Assembly: GCF_030867095.1 (NCBI RefSeq)
Contig: NC_081829.1
Coordinates: 86,368,261-86,432,260, forward strand
From: Alligator mississippiensis
Lineage: Eukaryota > Chordata > Crocodylia > Alligatoridae
Direction of reading: 5' to 3'
DNA: 64,000 nucleotides
Shown: in pieces, positions 23,929-36,712 of the stretch
Position numbering within the stretch: position 1 is the stretch's first letter
Layout: each line of letters begins with the position of its first letter
Translations under genes and position numbers: made by a program
The notes under the pieces: model-generated
What the model saw: only the letters and a program-made list of their open reading frames with translations
Databases searched by the model: none
What the model was told of the DNA's origin: nothing

Positions 23929-25560
23929 TTGTCTCTCTCATCCACAGATGCAGGGTTACACAAAACAACTGAAGCCTTGTATACTGCAGTACCACTGGGA
24001 ACCATTCAGTGCTCGAGTCGGCCAGGTATTGATGTTAATAACATGACTCTGCAGATAGGCCTTCAAGGCATCCTTGAATCTATTCTTTTACTCATCTCTA
24101 AGGTGGTGACCATCAGTGAGTTGGGAGTATACAGCTTGTTTTGGGAGCTGGTTGTCAGGCATGCTTATGACATGTCATGTGCAACAGAGCTGGTGCAATA
24201 TAAACATGGCTTCAATGCTGGTGCTGTTCACCTGAACCAGAACTCTGACACTCTTTCTGTCTTACCAGCTGATACAGAAGACTTTCCAAAGACATTGCTG
24301 ATGGTGATGTTCCAAAATTTTCAGTTGTTGCTGATATGTTATCCAAGTTTCAGACCCATAGAACAAGGTAGGGATGTCAACAGCCTGGTAGATGAGAAGT
24401 TTGATTTGCGTCCTGTCATCATGATCATCAAAGACATGATATCAGAGATGTCCAAAGACAGCAACAGTAGATTTTATCTGGTGTTGAATATCCTTGTTGA
24501 TGCTTACTTTTTGGGAAAGGTGGCTACCCAGGTGGAGGAAATACTCAACATTATCCAAGGATTGCTCTCTAATTGTAATGTACGGAGGAGCATCTGACTG
24601 GTTTGAGGTGGGTTGGTAAAGTATGTGGAGTTTCATAAAGTTGACAGTGGGCACATCTATAAGAGATGCTGTGTCTCTGTAGGTCATTGCTACAGCAACA
24701 AAGTGGGCACAAACCATGATACTGACACTACTGCATAGTATCAATGAGTTTAAGCAAGTACTAAATGACTGCACAGTAATAACTGTGCAGTCTGGCACAT
24801 GTGTAGATATGCTCAATGAGTCTAAGTATTTCATATACTTCACAAAAGCACTCAGGAGTGACCTGGGGCTCTTCAATTGAGCCCCCCACAAGACACAATC
24901 ACTAGTATATTGATCAGTAATGTAGGTGTTGGCTATCTAGGATTTCGTGTTAAAGAGGTTCCTGTCCATGAGATAGTAGATACTGACTCCAGATGGAGTC
25001 CATCATCAGCAAGCTTGCACAGTACCTGTGCTACAGATGAAAAAGAGTGTTGGTGAAATCACACATCCTTGCCTGACTCCATTTCTAATAGTGAAGGGGT
25101 CCATTTCAGAGCTCTTCCTTAGGATAGTTGCGGTCATATCATCATGAAGGAATCTGATAATGATAACACCTTTGCCAGACATCCAAATCTCATCAGGATT
25201 TTCCATAGGGCCTCTCTGTTGATTGAATCAAAGGCCTTAGGTCAGTGAAGGCCATGTAAAGATCTCAGTGTTGCTTGTGGCACTTTGCCTGCTGTTGTCT
25301 AGCAACACATATCAGACATATTGTACCTATAAGTGGTCTGAAACCATATTGAGACTGGTAGAATGTCCTCAGTGAGGAAAGTGAGTTGATTGTGGAGAAT
25401 GTGAGCAAGGATCTTCCTAGCTATAGACAGGAATGCAATACCACAATAATTGCTGCAATCTGACCTATCTCCTTTCTTAAATATGGTTATGATTTTGGCA
25501 TCTCTCAAGTACCTGGGAATCTGTTCATGTTTCTGGAATTCCCTGGTGCAGTTGAAGGCA
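23929..25560 (-). pseudogene. Degraded non-LTR retrotransposon (endonuclease-type LINE) reverse transcriptase
   Basis: Read right to left, the minus strand shows a LINE reverse transcriptase in order: IITIFKKGDRSDCSNYCGIAFLS near 25490-25430 (the KKGD..NYRGI block), FLHDDMTATIL and DPFTIRNGVRQGCVISPTLF near 25140-25050, a mutated YADD region near 24910, LDNVEYFLHLGSHLSQK near 24560, and a GSETW word (LFYGSETW) near 24360. Several frameshifts and deletions separate the blocks, and the catalytic YADD is not intact. It is not CR1; it resembles the family often annotated as craniofacial-development-protein-2-like endonuclease/RT. The clade is not assigned. A 222-codon plus-strand ORF over 23929-24597 is only its antisense. 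Confidence 0.75.
24649..24814. mobile_element. CATCTACAC-family MITE (copy E), nested in the LINE
   Basis: It begins GGGCACATCTATAAG and ends GGCACATGTGTAGATATGCTC. The interior has TACTGCATAGTATCAATGAG and GCAAGTACTAAATGACTGCACAG, as in copy D. LINE-derived protein sequence is recognisable on both sides, so the MITE inserted into the LINE after the LINE landed. The minus frame stays open across it. Confidence 0.62.
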
Positions 25561-27585
25561 GTACAGACATGCCCCTAGGCTCAGATCTGCACTCACAGCT
25601 AGAATGAGGGTCACTAGGTGTTCTACTATGACCATAAAGTGCTATCAAATGCTAAATAAAGCTTCTCAAATATAGTAATCAAAATTACACGAAACTTTCG
25701 GTAATTCTGGCTTTGTCTCCCTGTCTCTGCTCCTTGTATAACATTGGGAGAATTCTATCACCTCCCTTAACTATGGTGTGGTGGCGCTAAAATCGACTGA
25801 TGTTTGTAAGGATCTAAGAAACTTTGAGGAGAGCATAATGAAAATGCCAGTAAGGAAATTAATAACTGTAATCAGCAGGAGGGTTGGATAACCTGCACTA
25901 AATCATGTGCAGTGTCACAAAGACTGATGAAGATAAGACAAAAATATATCAAGCTGCTGCCCACTAGCTGGGCACTCTCAAAGTGTGTGTCAAAAGAAGC
26001 AAGCATTCTAAGGATGAAAAAAATAGTATACGGTTAGATAAGAAGAAAGTAATATAAAGCATATGCACATCAGTTGAATTAAGGTTATTCCATTTCCTAA
26101 CCACTAAGTGCTCAACTTTCCAACTTTAATGACCTTTTAACAGTTTTGAAGGGGATGAGGCATGTGTGCACCTCATTCTCTTGCAAGCAAGATGAGGCAC
26201 ATCATGCTTTTCACAGGCAGAATGAAGGGGAAAAGACTGTTTCTTGTAGTAAGCAACTGAGTAGCATCAGCTAGGGATAACTGCTCTGCTCCCTGTGGAT
26301 TGCTTGCAGACTTTACTTTCATTTTTGCCCAGTAAGCAGCAGAAACTACTCTTACCGTATTTCCTCACGTATAATGCACATTTCAATTTCCAGCAGTGGT
26401 TAAAAAAAGGTGTGTGTTTTATGTGACAAGATATGGGCTGTACAGTCTTCCATTAATGCAATGGTACATGTGTACTTTTCCATACTGATGTGCTCCCACC
26501 TCCTCCCATGAACATATAGTCTCCCCCATTACCCTCCAGTGATGCTTGTGTTTGTGCATAACAAGCATTTGCTGAATTTGAAAGCCTGCAAACAGCTGCA
26601 TTTTAAGGGTGTTACTATGCTGCAAAAGCAATGATAGTCCAGCAGTCAAGCAGGAAGTCTTTAAGTGAACATTTGCACACTAGTCACACCACCCTGTCTC
26701 TCTCAAAATTAACTAGAAAATTCATGAGCGTGCTAAATGCCAGTCACAGCAGGTGCAGCTTAAAACTACTCAGTTGGAAAGAAAAGCCTACAGCAAAAAG
26801 AATATGAAATATTAGACCATCTTTCTGAGTTTTTTCCTAATAAAATATAAAAATCATCATGCAATGAATGCCCGTATTGTCTGGCACACTATATATTATC
26901 AACTAAACAAAAAACAACCATGGTAAATCTCCCTAATTTATTCACCCAAAATGGCTAAACACAGTTACTGCTTCAGGTTGGGGCATCTTAATTTTTTAGG
27001 AAGATTCCTGTTCTTCCATTTTTGCAGAAGGGCTGACTGAGTTTTTATGGGCCATCTGCCGCATCTTCTTTTCTCATGCAGAGACCTAAGTTTTTTTATG
27101 TTAATATTTTCTTTATTGCATCATTTGACATCACAACACTTAATATGGTGGGGGGAGACAATTTAATTTGGGCTCCTGGGTTTTTCAAAGCAGGTGCAGG
27201 GACTGAGGTTCCCCTACAATTGGAGTTCCTTAGTTTGCATATAAAAAACTTCATTAACTTCACATGGAAGATGGTTCTTAATGCATTTCTAGTGAACACA
27301 ATATATATCTAGGACATCACCAGTTAAGGCAATATTAATGTCTCAATTCATTTAGTTTATCACACAAACAAAATAGATTGCTAAGCTTACAATAAACTCC
27401 CCAGGCCTCCTTTGTCCTGGAAAAAAACCCCTACTTATTCATATTACTATTAATTATTTGAATTACAGTAACATTGAAGTGCTCCAACCGGAATTGGAGC
27501 TACATTACACTAGCCTCTCTATAAACACCATGTAAGAGGCAGGCACCAAGAAGCTTATGATATAAATAGATAATACAGATTCTGC
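25561..27585. other. Non-coding stretch with one possible MITE end
   Basis: At about 26354-26385 CCGTATTTCCTCACGTATAATG resembles the end of a known kind of short DNA repeat (CCGTATTT..CTCGCGTATAA). No matching inverted end was found, so it may be truncated. No gene is seen. Confidence 0.4.
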
Positions 27586-27705
27586 AGCTGAAAGAAAACA
27601 GGGGCACAGATCAATGACTTGCTCAAGGTCACACAGTAGGTCAGTGGCAGAGAAAGAAACACAACACATGTCCTGTCTACCACTCCAGGGCTTGCCTATT
27701 ACACC
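27586..27705 (+). repeat. MIR-type SINE fragment
   Basis: GAAAACAGGGGCACAGATCA, then GACTTGCTCAAGGTCACACAG, TAGGTCAGTGGCAGAG and TGTCCTGTCTACCACTCC follow the MIR core and downstream order closely. MIR-type SINEs are shared among amniotes. Confidence 0.8.
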
Positions 27706-29459
27706 TTCCCAGGGCTCTCCAGGATGAGCTCCAGGTGGTGTTTAGTCGGACTACGCAAAGGAGTAGAAGGCAGGGTGGATTTGCACTTTAGTGGCAAGGA
27801 TTTCCTTCTGCTGTCTCTCTCTGCCCTCTTGATCACCACCTACTCTAAGTGTCCCCCTATATCCCATCCTTACAACACATTTTCCAACAGAGTTGGCATT
27901 TTTTAATGCAGGGCAAGAGTTGCAGCCACACATTTTCCATTAAAAGTAATGGAAACGATGTGTTGAAATCCCCTGTACTGACATGAAAGTCTCCACCATG
28001 TTGATCAAGGAATAATGTACAGCGTATTCAATTTGTATTTAACAGATGAAAAGTGTCCCTGATAATGAATGGGATCCAGTATATAAGAAGATCTACATCT
28101 GAAGTAATACCCCATGTGATATTGTAACAGAGGAGCCCACCTCAAGGTCAGTACACTGGTATTCACCCCTCTTTACTGCATCCTGCAGTTGTGGGGGACC
28201 ATGGAAATGAGGGAGTTATATGGATGAGGAGACTGCAGACATGAGGCATAGCAGGAACACCCTGGGATGAAACGAACTGGTGAGCATCATCACTGTCCTG
28301 GAAATCAGAACAAGAAAGTCAGGGATGAGAGGATATGGACCCAAATTATTTTTTATCTTAAACTACAGCAGAGTAAAAACAAACAAACAAACAAACAAAA
28401 AATAGAAGGGGGGAGGGGAATGTCCCTCTTTTGGTTTAAAAAAAAATCTAATTTTAATTTTTTTTCCAACTAGATCTAGTATTCATTCCTTTTCTTTTCC
28501 TGGCATCTGCTCAGCCCCATCTCTGTTCAGTTTAGTTTGCATATCCAGAAAAATTATTTAGATGATAGCAAGGTCTCCTGGACAAGTTCGTTATCTTATT
28601 AAATATGTCTGTATAATTCACAATAGCAGAGTTTTGCATATTAATGCAATGTTGTTTTGGGTTTTTTTTCCTTTGGAAAGTACTTTGCCAAAAGCTGTGG
28701 AAGTGTCTGTATGTGTTGTGAAAACATAAATCTGGAGAAATGTGTTGCAGAAGTTCTACAGAACATGAAAACGAGAAGTGGATTCTTATGTTTAATTGTA
28801 TCATCATTTCATTCTGGCAACAGGCAACATGGTCATCATGTGCTGGGCTTCAGATGTTATTCTGTGGCTACTCTGTGTGCCAGTTACGCTTGCCAAACCA
28901 TTAATTGTAATGGAGTTGATAGCATGTTCCCCTAACTGATATTTGCCAGTTACCAGCAGGATCCATACGCCTTGTCGTGCAAATGGAACAGAGCATCGTA
29001 GCCAGATTTCTCTTTTATGACTTTAATTCTGATAAAATGAGTCAGACCTTAAGCTCGGTGCTGTGGAAACCTGCTCGGTCCTTTTTCAGCTACACCTTTC
29101 CTCACATAGATTTTCATCTCACTTGCTTACACATGTTAGATTTTAAGAGGATGTTTAGTACTATGATTGGTCCTAGACGTCATAAACAGTAACTGAGGCA
29201 TCCTAGTGTATAGCAAGGTAGGTGTGGAAATAACAACAAGAACAACAACCGTAATAATAATAATATAAAACAATATAATAATAATATTAAACAATCCTTG
29301 TACTGAAGATCTTACAATCTAAACATAATGCCAACACACAACAACAAGAGGAGGCAGTAAATATAAGACAGCATGAGAAAGAGAAGGTAAAGCAGGAGCG
29401 AAACATTAGCCAAAGAGTTCATCCTCAGCAGCCAAGCTTGGGAAAGACGTGTGCATTAG
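27706..29459. other. Non-coding stretch
   Basis: Contains an (AAAC)n run at about 28376-28400 and an AAT/AAC-rich microsatellite at about 29230-29295. No gene is recognised. 28500-29190 is repeat-free and of even composition. Confidence 0.5.
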
Positions 29460-30396
29460 CCAGGTACAGACATTACACTTTTCCCAGTAAAAGTGGTTGG
29501 AAACCAGTCTATACCCGTAACAGAACAGAAGTTTGGCACGCATAGGGCCTTGTTACATAATAATTTTAGGCAGCTTCTGAAACTCTTAAACCCTGGATTG
29601 GTTGCACCTTAACACCATTAAGTGGCTTAAAGCACTCGTTATTAATTTTAAAGTTACGCCACCCCAGGGAGAGATTCTCTCTAATCCATGTAACCCTGTA
29701 CCTGTTCCACTAAAGTAACCACTCCACATAGCTATTCCACCCAAGTCACAGTCTTCTAATAGGATGCACTGGCCCCTCCTGAGTCAGCATGTGTAGGGAT
29801 GTCGGGGTACCTCTGCCCTGCTGCTCACCACAGTCTCAGAGCACGCAGCAGCTACAGTGCCTCCCGCTACCACCCAGACTCCCTCACTGCTCCCACCAGG
29901 CAGAGAAAGCAGCAGTCTGGGCAGCAGTGGGAGGCACCATGGCTGCTGGGTGCTTCAAGGCTGTGGTGCTTGCTCTGCCCCCTGAGAGCAGCGAGGCAGT
30001 CCAAGCATTGGGAGCCACCTGGCTGGTCCAGAGCTGCAGTGCTTGCTCAGCCCAGCAGAAGCAATGATCTGGTCCTGCCCCTGCTCACCAAGCCTCTAGT
30101 TGCAAGTCACAGCTGTGCAGGGGAAGGACAGTCAGAGATGGTTTTTTGCCGTAAGGTGCGACTGCTTCACTAAGCTGAACAATGCAAAGCCGATTAACAT
30201 TTGTTCAGCTTGCAGCATGAGGTGTAACAAGGGCCATAGACTGGTTTAAAAATGGTGGAACCCATTTGCCCCTCCTCCGCTCAACCCAAGGGTGAATGTG
30301 TGTTGTGTTTGCTACCAATCTAAACTATGCCTCTTCCAGAAACCCGCGTATTAACTTAGATCAATTCCACTTAAGGCTTTTTGAATTGTGTTCTGA
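29460..30396 (+). mobile_element. CAGGTACAGACAT-ended DNA element (copy 3)
   Basis: It starts CCAGGTACAGACATTACACTTTT and shares CTATACCCGTAACAGAACAGAAGTT with the copies at 5768, 32990 and 34562. The right end, AAGGCTTTTTGAATTGTGTTCTGA, matches the family's right end in inverse but is diverged. The middle (29780-30170) is a GC-rich insert unlike the other copies. No transposase was found. Confidence 0.55.
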
Positions 30397-31553
30397 CTGC
30401 TGTAGTGTTCCCTGGTGTATATGGAATACATAGGGCTAGATGTTCAATTGCTGTAAATTGCTGTAGCTCCACGGAAGCCAAAGTGATATCAATACCCACT
30501 AGCTGAGGACCCAACCTATGATACATGCTCAATGATCTGTTCACCAGCTCCATAAGCTGGCTGGTATTCAAATATACCCAACACTACAAATGTTAGCAAT
30601 GTAATCTTTGCTCACTGCAAAATCAACACAGCTGACAGAACAGCTTCTAAAAGCTGTGTCCTTAAAAAAAAAAAAAAAAAAAGCACCTTTCTGAAATCAC
30701 TCCACCAGGAGAATGACACCTGGAGGTTCAGCTAGAGGCCAAACAGATGCAAGTATCATCAGTGAATAGCAGGGCTTGGTTAGATTTTAATCAGGTAAGA
30801 GTGGTGCATATTATGCTGAGCTTTGTATTTCAAAAGAGTATATACATTTTATGTGAGGCTCTCTGAGAGCTAGATTTTACAGATTTATTTTCACATTTAC
30901 TGCCAGTTCCTTAATAATTTTCTTTATTCCTAATGAACAGAAATTATTTAGACAACCTGTAACACCTGCATTCCAAAGAAGGCATGTGTTTAGAGGCTAT
31001 GCAGCTATTTCCACATGTTGATATTGTGAATTCCAGAGTTAATTACAGTAATTCCTATTCAAACAGGCACATCAAGAATAAAGCAAGAGGAGGTTGTTTT
31101 CTTGTGAAGTGCCTGAAGTGGTTTGTTTAATTAAACACATAATGAGCCAAGATAGTGTTTTATCTTTACTCCATCTGCCTTAATACTACTTATTTGGTGC
31201 TAGATTGTGATAGTCAAAGATAAGCTCTACTCCGAGGTACTTATTCAGCGGTGGTAGTACACATCCTCTGTTGAGTGCAACATTCTTCCATGGGGGCTGG
31301 CGCCACTTCAAGGTTGTCAGGAAACTCGAACCAAAAGGGGTTGGTCCACTGCGCTTTCTATGATTTTGGGGTGGCAAAGGTACAGTCAGTAGATTCAGGG
31401 GTTGCCATTCCTCCTGGCCTCACAGACTATTCAAGCAAGGCAGGCATGCTCAATGTATTCTCCTTTTCCACATAGCACCCCACAAGAGAGAGGCAGGCTC
31501 TGCCTTTATTGGTCAGAACTAAAAGCAGAGTGCCTTGAACACTGCTAGTTTAG
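30397..31553. other. Non-coding stretch with a poly-A run
   Basis: A pure A run of about 20 bases lies near 30663-30682, possibly a retroposon tail or a microsatellite. Nothing else is recognised. Confidence 0.5.
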
Positions 31554-31630
31554 ACCAGTGATTCTCAACCAGGGTGATGAGGTATCCTGGGATGCCAACA
31601 AATGTTTTGAAGGATGCTGCAAGGTGTGAG
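31554..31630 (+). mobile_element. hAT-type element end
   Basis: CAGTGATTCTCAACCAGGGTG followed by ATCCTGGGATGCC is the characteristic left end of hAT (Charlie-like) non-autonomous elements (CAGTGGTTCTCAACC). I could not place the right end, so only the recognisable part is marked. Confidence 0.55.
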
Positions 31631-32989
31631 GAGATAGGTAAAGTGTGCAGAGATTAGCAGATAACCTAAATAGATAAATGCAGGCTCAGATATGTCCTTG
31701 TTTGAATGATCTCCTGCCACCACTGCTCAGGCTAAATTAGCTGATTAGCAGTTCTATGGGGAACAAGTGGGGGTGGTCAGCGTGATCACACTTTGCTGTA
31801 AATAGTTTCATAAGCAGGACACCTACATACCCTTTCCACCCCAATAGAAGATGGCAGTCTGGGACTGGTGGAGGCCACAGAGGATGCTCCCTGGTTGGTT
31901 CCCCATGACATTATGTTTAATTTTAGTGTGTGACCATTAATCTCTGTGTCGACTGCTATAGTTTTGTAACATTTTATTGACTCTGGCTGACCGTACCTGA
32001 GAGACAGAGAAAGCTGGGATCTAGAGTAAGCTGTTTGGGATGTAGGCACTCTGCCCTGCTACCACAACCTTTGAAGAAGAAAAAAACCCTCTTCTGGGAG
32101 CTGATCAAAAAGGAAGAGCTATCTGAGGTAAGGATGCTACAAATCACTGGGGAAACCAGGGATAGAGAAAAGCCGGGGTCTCGAAGCCAAAGGCTTGCCT
32201 ACTGAGATGCCATGCCAGGGTCTTTGGAGAAAGTGAGACTAAATGAGGCTCCTTCTTAAGGAATCTTGAAGCAGAGCTTCCCCTGAAAAGGCATGACCTA
32301 TGGCATGTGTTGAGTCTTCCAAACATTTCCTTTTGGGGGATATTCCATACATATCACTATTGCGAAAACTTTTTATTCACCCTTCTGTTTACATTATATT
32401 TTAGGCAATACAAGCACTTACTTCCATTTTCTGGGGCTCAGTTCTACAAAGTGTGAGTAATCGGTGGTGCTGATCCAGCTGAACACTTAGTCATGCCCCT
32501 GGTAGTCCACAGGTTTCAATAGGGCTAGATGTCTGCCTAAAGTTAAATACATGATTAAGCACTTTGCTGCATCAGTGCCAGAGTGGTCAACATCTAATAG
32601 ACTGAAGTCCTTGTAGACACCTCTTTGGTTTCAAAATGGCTCGAAACTCAATAATTAGTCATTTACTATACATTTTGTCCCTATCCATCGCATTGGCTGC
32701 AGAGAAGTTTGATTAGTATCTGCCTACTTTGTGTCCCTCTCTCCCACTCCATGTGTCATTCATTATCTTTGTACTCCCTACTAAAGAACAGTAATTTAAA
32801 ATAAGTTATAAAACGAAAAGATAGTGATAGGCATATAGACAAGCTGATTATGAGCTTTCCTTCAATTCAGTAAAACATTGACAAAGGAGGTGAAGGAAAA
32901 GTAATGGTTGATTGATAGGGATAACTCGGGTCCATGCATTCTACATCATGCAAAGCCCTCATTGTGTTGCTGAATTCCTAAGATCTTGG
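31631..32989. other. Non-coding stretch
   Basis: Nothing is recognised beyond the possible continuation of the hAT element at its left edge. Confidence 0.5.
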
Positions 32990-33801
32990 CTAGGTACAGG
33001 CAGTCAAAAAGCCTGAGGCTGAATTGATTTAGTCTTTGCAAGTTAGTCTAAAATGCACAGATTAAATTGAAACAGAAGTGAACAAACATTTACCTTTGAT
33101 ACAGGAAATGAAGCCATATGCCTACAGTGGATCAGGCCAGAAGCTGGGGGAGGAGAGGCACTAGAGCACAGCTCTCTGGCTATGTTCACTTCCTTTTCCT
33201 GCTGCTGTTGAGGTTTTTGGAATTTGTAGTCCAGAATTACAGCAGCAGGACTCTGCAGGATTGCTCATCACTTCCCCTTCCTGCTTCCAGGTGCCTCTGG
33301 GATTTGTAGTCTACAGTTGCAGTCAGCACGCAGTAAGCTTGAGAGGGGAAAGGGTGTTTAACCCCCCTCCCTGGCCCCAGACCTCAGCTGGAGCTTTCCT
33401 GGTGGGGGGAGGCAATTTCCCCTGCAGACTGGGCGGCATCCCCAGCTGGGCTTGCCCCACTTCTCCACCCATCAGCTAGCCCTCACTGCTCTGGCTAGGG
33501 AGCAGAGGTGCAGGGCCAGCCCTGCTCTCTGGAGCAGATTGCACAGCCCAGCCCAGAGCTGAAAAGTATGCTGGGATGCTAAAGGATTGTGATTTAACCT
33601 GAATGAGAAAGGTGGACCAGAAGTTTCATAAATCAGTTTGACCTAAATCAGTTAAGTCTGATATTACACTCAATCAGGTTTATCTTAAACCAGTTTCAGC
33701 CATTTTGAAACTGGTTTATGTGCACTGAGCTTCTGTTCTGTTGCAGGTTTAAACCAGTTTCTGATCACTTAAACTGGTTTATATGTAACTTCTGTCCCTA
33801 G
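32990..33801 (-). mobile_element. CTAGG(G/T)ACAG-ended DNA element (copy 2, inverted relative to copy 1)
   Basis: The ends are CTAGGTACAGGCAGTC and, inverted, CTAGGGACAGAAGT. Its right 240 bp are the reverse complement of the left part of the 5768-7369 copy and carry the same AACTGGTTT words. The centre carries two GATTTGTAGT/AATTTGTAGT words ending at 33230 and 33310, 80 bp apart, equal to the ACTACAA pair of copy 1. At 812 bp it is about half the length of copy 1. Confidence 0.66.
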
Positions 33802-34500
33802 CCCTAGTGATGAATAATACAACAGCACACAAAGCATTTTCCATTGACATTGGCACTAGCATTTGAGGTGCTGAGCACCCACAGCTCCCAGTGACTTCAA
33901 AGAGAATGGAGGGCACAAGACCCCTCACGATACTGGGACTTACCAGCTGTTTTATTATAAACAAACCCACTGGAGCAGCTGCAGCTCTCAGACATCAATT
34001 ACTAATTAAAATATTTACTTCACTTTCCAATCTCCTATTTAACAAGCATCACCAGACCTCATCCCTGTAAAATATTATCACTAGCTACTGCAACAAGCAT
34101 CAATTAAAATGAAATGTTTTTGCATACACAAAGAGCAAGTATCACACTGTAATCTCAGTTTTGAAGGCAGACTGGCTCTTTCTAAGTGCCGAATGGGTAA
34201 AATATTGTTTCTCTTAATTTGCTAAACCACGTATATTATGTTTGTACACAATACAAATTGAGCTTTCCAGCTAAAATGACAGATGAGGAAATTATTGTCC
34301 TTCCCTAATCTCCTTCAAAGTTTGTGAATGGCATTCATTAACGTTAATGGGAGTAGCATGTAGAGAGAATGCTGCAGTGGTTTGGGGCCTATTCACCTAT
34401 GTGCTAGGTGAGCCCACAGAACAAGCCCACAGAACAAAGCATAAACTTTGTGCTGATCTTCTGTACAGAGTGGGACTGGCAGAGTTCAGGTTCTTTGCAG
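33802..34500. other. Non-coding stretch
   Basis: AT-rich, with no repeat ends or genes recognised. Confidence 0.5.
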
Positions 34501-34514
34501 TTAATATAAATGAT

Positions 34515-34561
34515 CGCATGGCTAAAGCACAGGACTGAGCTACAGGAGATGGGCAATGAGG
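34515..34561 (+). repeat. Possible SINE fragment interrupted by a MITE
   Basis: GCATGGCTAAAGCACAGGACTG resembles the start of tRNA-derived SINEs (ggctaaagcacaggactggg), and CCTCAGTTTCTACATCTAAT just right of the neighbouring MITE (34865 on) resembles the usual SINE end (cctcagtttcccatctgtaaa). This suggests a SINE split by the MITE. Confidence 0.35.
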
Positions 34562-34867
34562 CCAGGTACAGACATTACACTTTTACCGGTATACGTAGAT
34601 GGAAACAGGTCTATACCTGTAACAGAATGAAAGTTCGAGACACAAAACCAGTCCTTACCCACAACAGAACAGAAGTTCAGCACATATATACTGGTTTAAA
34701 AATGGTAGAACCCAATTTAAGATTTGTCCCGTCCCGTTCTCCCCCTTCCCCCCCCCCAAAATGGAAACGTGTGTTCTGTTCACTACTGATCTAAGCTACA
34801 TTGCTTACAGAAAACTGAGTAAACTTTGATTGATTCCACCTCAGGCTTTTTGAATGTCTGTACCTAG
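34562..34867 (+). mobile_element. CAGGTACAGACAT-family MITE (copy 4, short form)
   Basis: The ends are CCAGGTACAGACATTACAC and AATGTCTGTACCTAG, an almost perfect TIR of about 15 bp. The interior CTATACCTGTAACAGAATGAAAGTTC and CTCAGGCTTTTTGAATG match the ends of the longer copies. At 306 bp it looks like the minimal internally deleted form of the family. Confidence 0.7.
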
Positions 34868-35377
34868 CCTCAGTTTCTACATCTAATACATATATTAGGC
34901 CATTTACAAGAGCATATCTACACCTTGCCCCAGCAAAGCACAGCAGAATCATCCACCTCAGTAGAAGCGCAAGATGGTAATGGACTCATCACTAGTGGTC
35001 CCCTGAGAAAGCATGCCTTTTAGTACAAGTGATCTCACAGGCACAGGGGCATTCTCTGAGAACTACATACGTGCCCAGGAGTATTGTAACACAGCTATAT
35101 TATATCTATTTCAAGGTTTAGCACACAGGTATCCCCCTTCCACAGTCTGGAGGTCATATAGAGATGGCCTAACCTCTCTGTTAGCCAGTCTCTCTTCTTT
35201 TAAATGGGTGTATAAGCCTTGTATTACTAAGTCCTCAATGGGTTACTATGAATATAAATAATAGTATTATCACCATCCCACTTAACTTATCACAACCAAA
35301 ATGTTAGGATGTTTTTTAAGCATAATTCAGGCTTTGAAACATCCCCACTCATCCAATTCCCTAATTGAAGGTATTTC

Positions 35378-35858
35378 ATAGTTTCATAGATGTTAGGGTC
35401 AGAAGGGACCTATTAGATCCGACCCCCTGCCATGGGCAGGAATGAGTGCTGGGGTCAGATGACCCCAGCCAGGTGTCTGTCCAATCTCCTTTTAAATACC
35501 TCCAAGGAAGAGGACAGCACCACCTCCCTTGGAAGCTTATTCCATATTTTGGCAACCCTCACTGTAAAGAATTTTTTTCTGATGTCCAATCTGAATTTGC
35601 TCTCTTCCAGTTTGTGGCCATTATTTTTAGTTACCCCAACTGGCGCCCTGGTAAACATTGTATCCCCTATTTCTTGCTGGACCCCACAATGAGTTTGTAG
35701 GTGGCCATGAGATCACTTCTCAGCCTCCTCTTGCGGAGTCTGAAAAGGTTCAGGTCTCCCAATTTGTCCACATAGGGTTTTTTTCTGTAGGCCTTTAACC
35801 AGACGAGTAGTCCTCCCCTGAACCCTCTCCAGGCCATCCACATTCCTCCTGAAGCGCC
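35378..35858 (-). mobile_element. CR1 LINE 3' fragment
   Basis: The plus strand shows the inverted CR1 3' end (TTTCATAGATGTTAGGGTC, then AGAAGGGACC) followed, on the minus strand, by the C-terminus (VTKNNGHK, then FRLDIRKKFFTVRVAKIWN). It extends to a frame-disrupted VQR-type region near 35840. It is 5'-truncated. Confidence 0.88.
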
Positions 35859-36305
35859 ATTTGTGTCATCTTATTAGGAAAGGTAGATTTATGCTACATA
35901 CAAATAAAATATACCTGGTTCAGCAAATTAAGATGAGGGTTTGAAAAGGTTGTCTGCATTTAATAAATGTATAAGAAGAGCAACAAAGGAAGATTTATAA
36001 ACAGTTCAAGAATTCTCCCAACTTTTGCCTGCTAAATCCATTTGTTTATTATGACTTCAATATTGATTGTTGTTGAAAAGGACTGCTAGGCAGACAGATT
36101 TGCTTTATCTCCAACTTAAAGCATGGCAGAATTCATTGAAAGTGATGGCTAGAATATTTCTCAGCAATGAAAAATTTACTAGATGGGCATGATCATTCCT
36201 ACTATAAAATTCATTTCATCCTGCTCGATGTACCACGCATATTTGCCTTAGTGCTGTAAGAACCTGATCAGCAATTCAGTCATCTTTTGTGATTGGAGTT
36301 TTGTA

Positions 36306-36712
36306 CAGTAAAAGCTGCATTATCCGGCATCTTAAAAGCCAACATGTTCTACTAACCAGCATGCTGGCTTGTAAGATAAAGTGAAACCAGAAGTGCCCAC
36401 CGTGGCACTTCTGGTTTCTCTGAGCCCCCATGACCGGGGGCAAAGCAGCCTGCGCTACCAAGCCCTCATGGCCTGGGGGCATAACAGGCTGTGTGGGGCT
36501 GTGCAGGGCCCGCCTCCCTGTACCACGGGGCCCACAGGGCCCACAGGATGGGCGATGATGTGGTGGGAGGAACGGAGATGCTGCGAGAGGGGTGGAGGGA
36601 TGCCCCAGACGCGGCGGGAGAAGTGGCGGCTGGGGCCGCTCAATTAACCAGCATATTTTGTTAGCCGGCAACCTCCATTCCCAGGGGATGCCGGATAACA
36701 GAGCTTTTACTG
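36306..36712. mobile_element. Tigger/pogo-like MITE with TA target duplication
   Basis: The ends are CAGTAAAAGCTGCATTATCC and GATAACAGAGCTTTTACTG, a TIR of about 20 bp including TTATCCGGCA. Each end is flanked by TA (36304-36305 and 36713-36714), the expected duplication for Tc1/mariner-pogo transposition. The interior is GC-rich and carries second inverted pairs (AACCAGCATG / TTAACCAGCAT). The short ORFs on both strands inside it mirror each other and are not genes. Confidence 0.75.

Noticed and set aside
23929..24597. 222-codon plus-strand ORF
   Set aside because: The minus strand of the same DNA encodes the C-terminal part of a LINE reverse transcriptase, so this is an antisense shadow.
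36276..36671. 131-codon minus-strand ORF
   Set aside because: It lies almost entirely inside the Tigger-like MITE and overlaps an opposite-strand ORF of similar quality.
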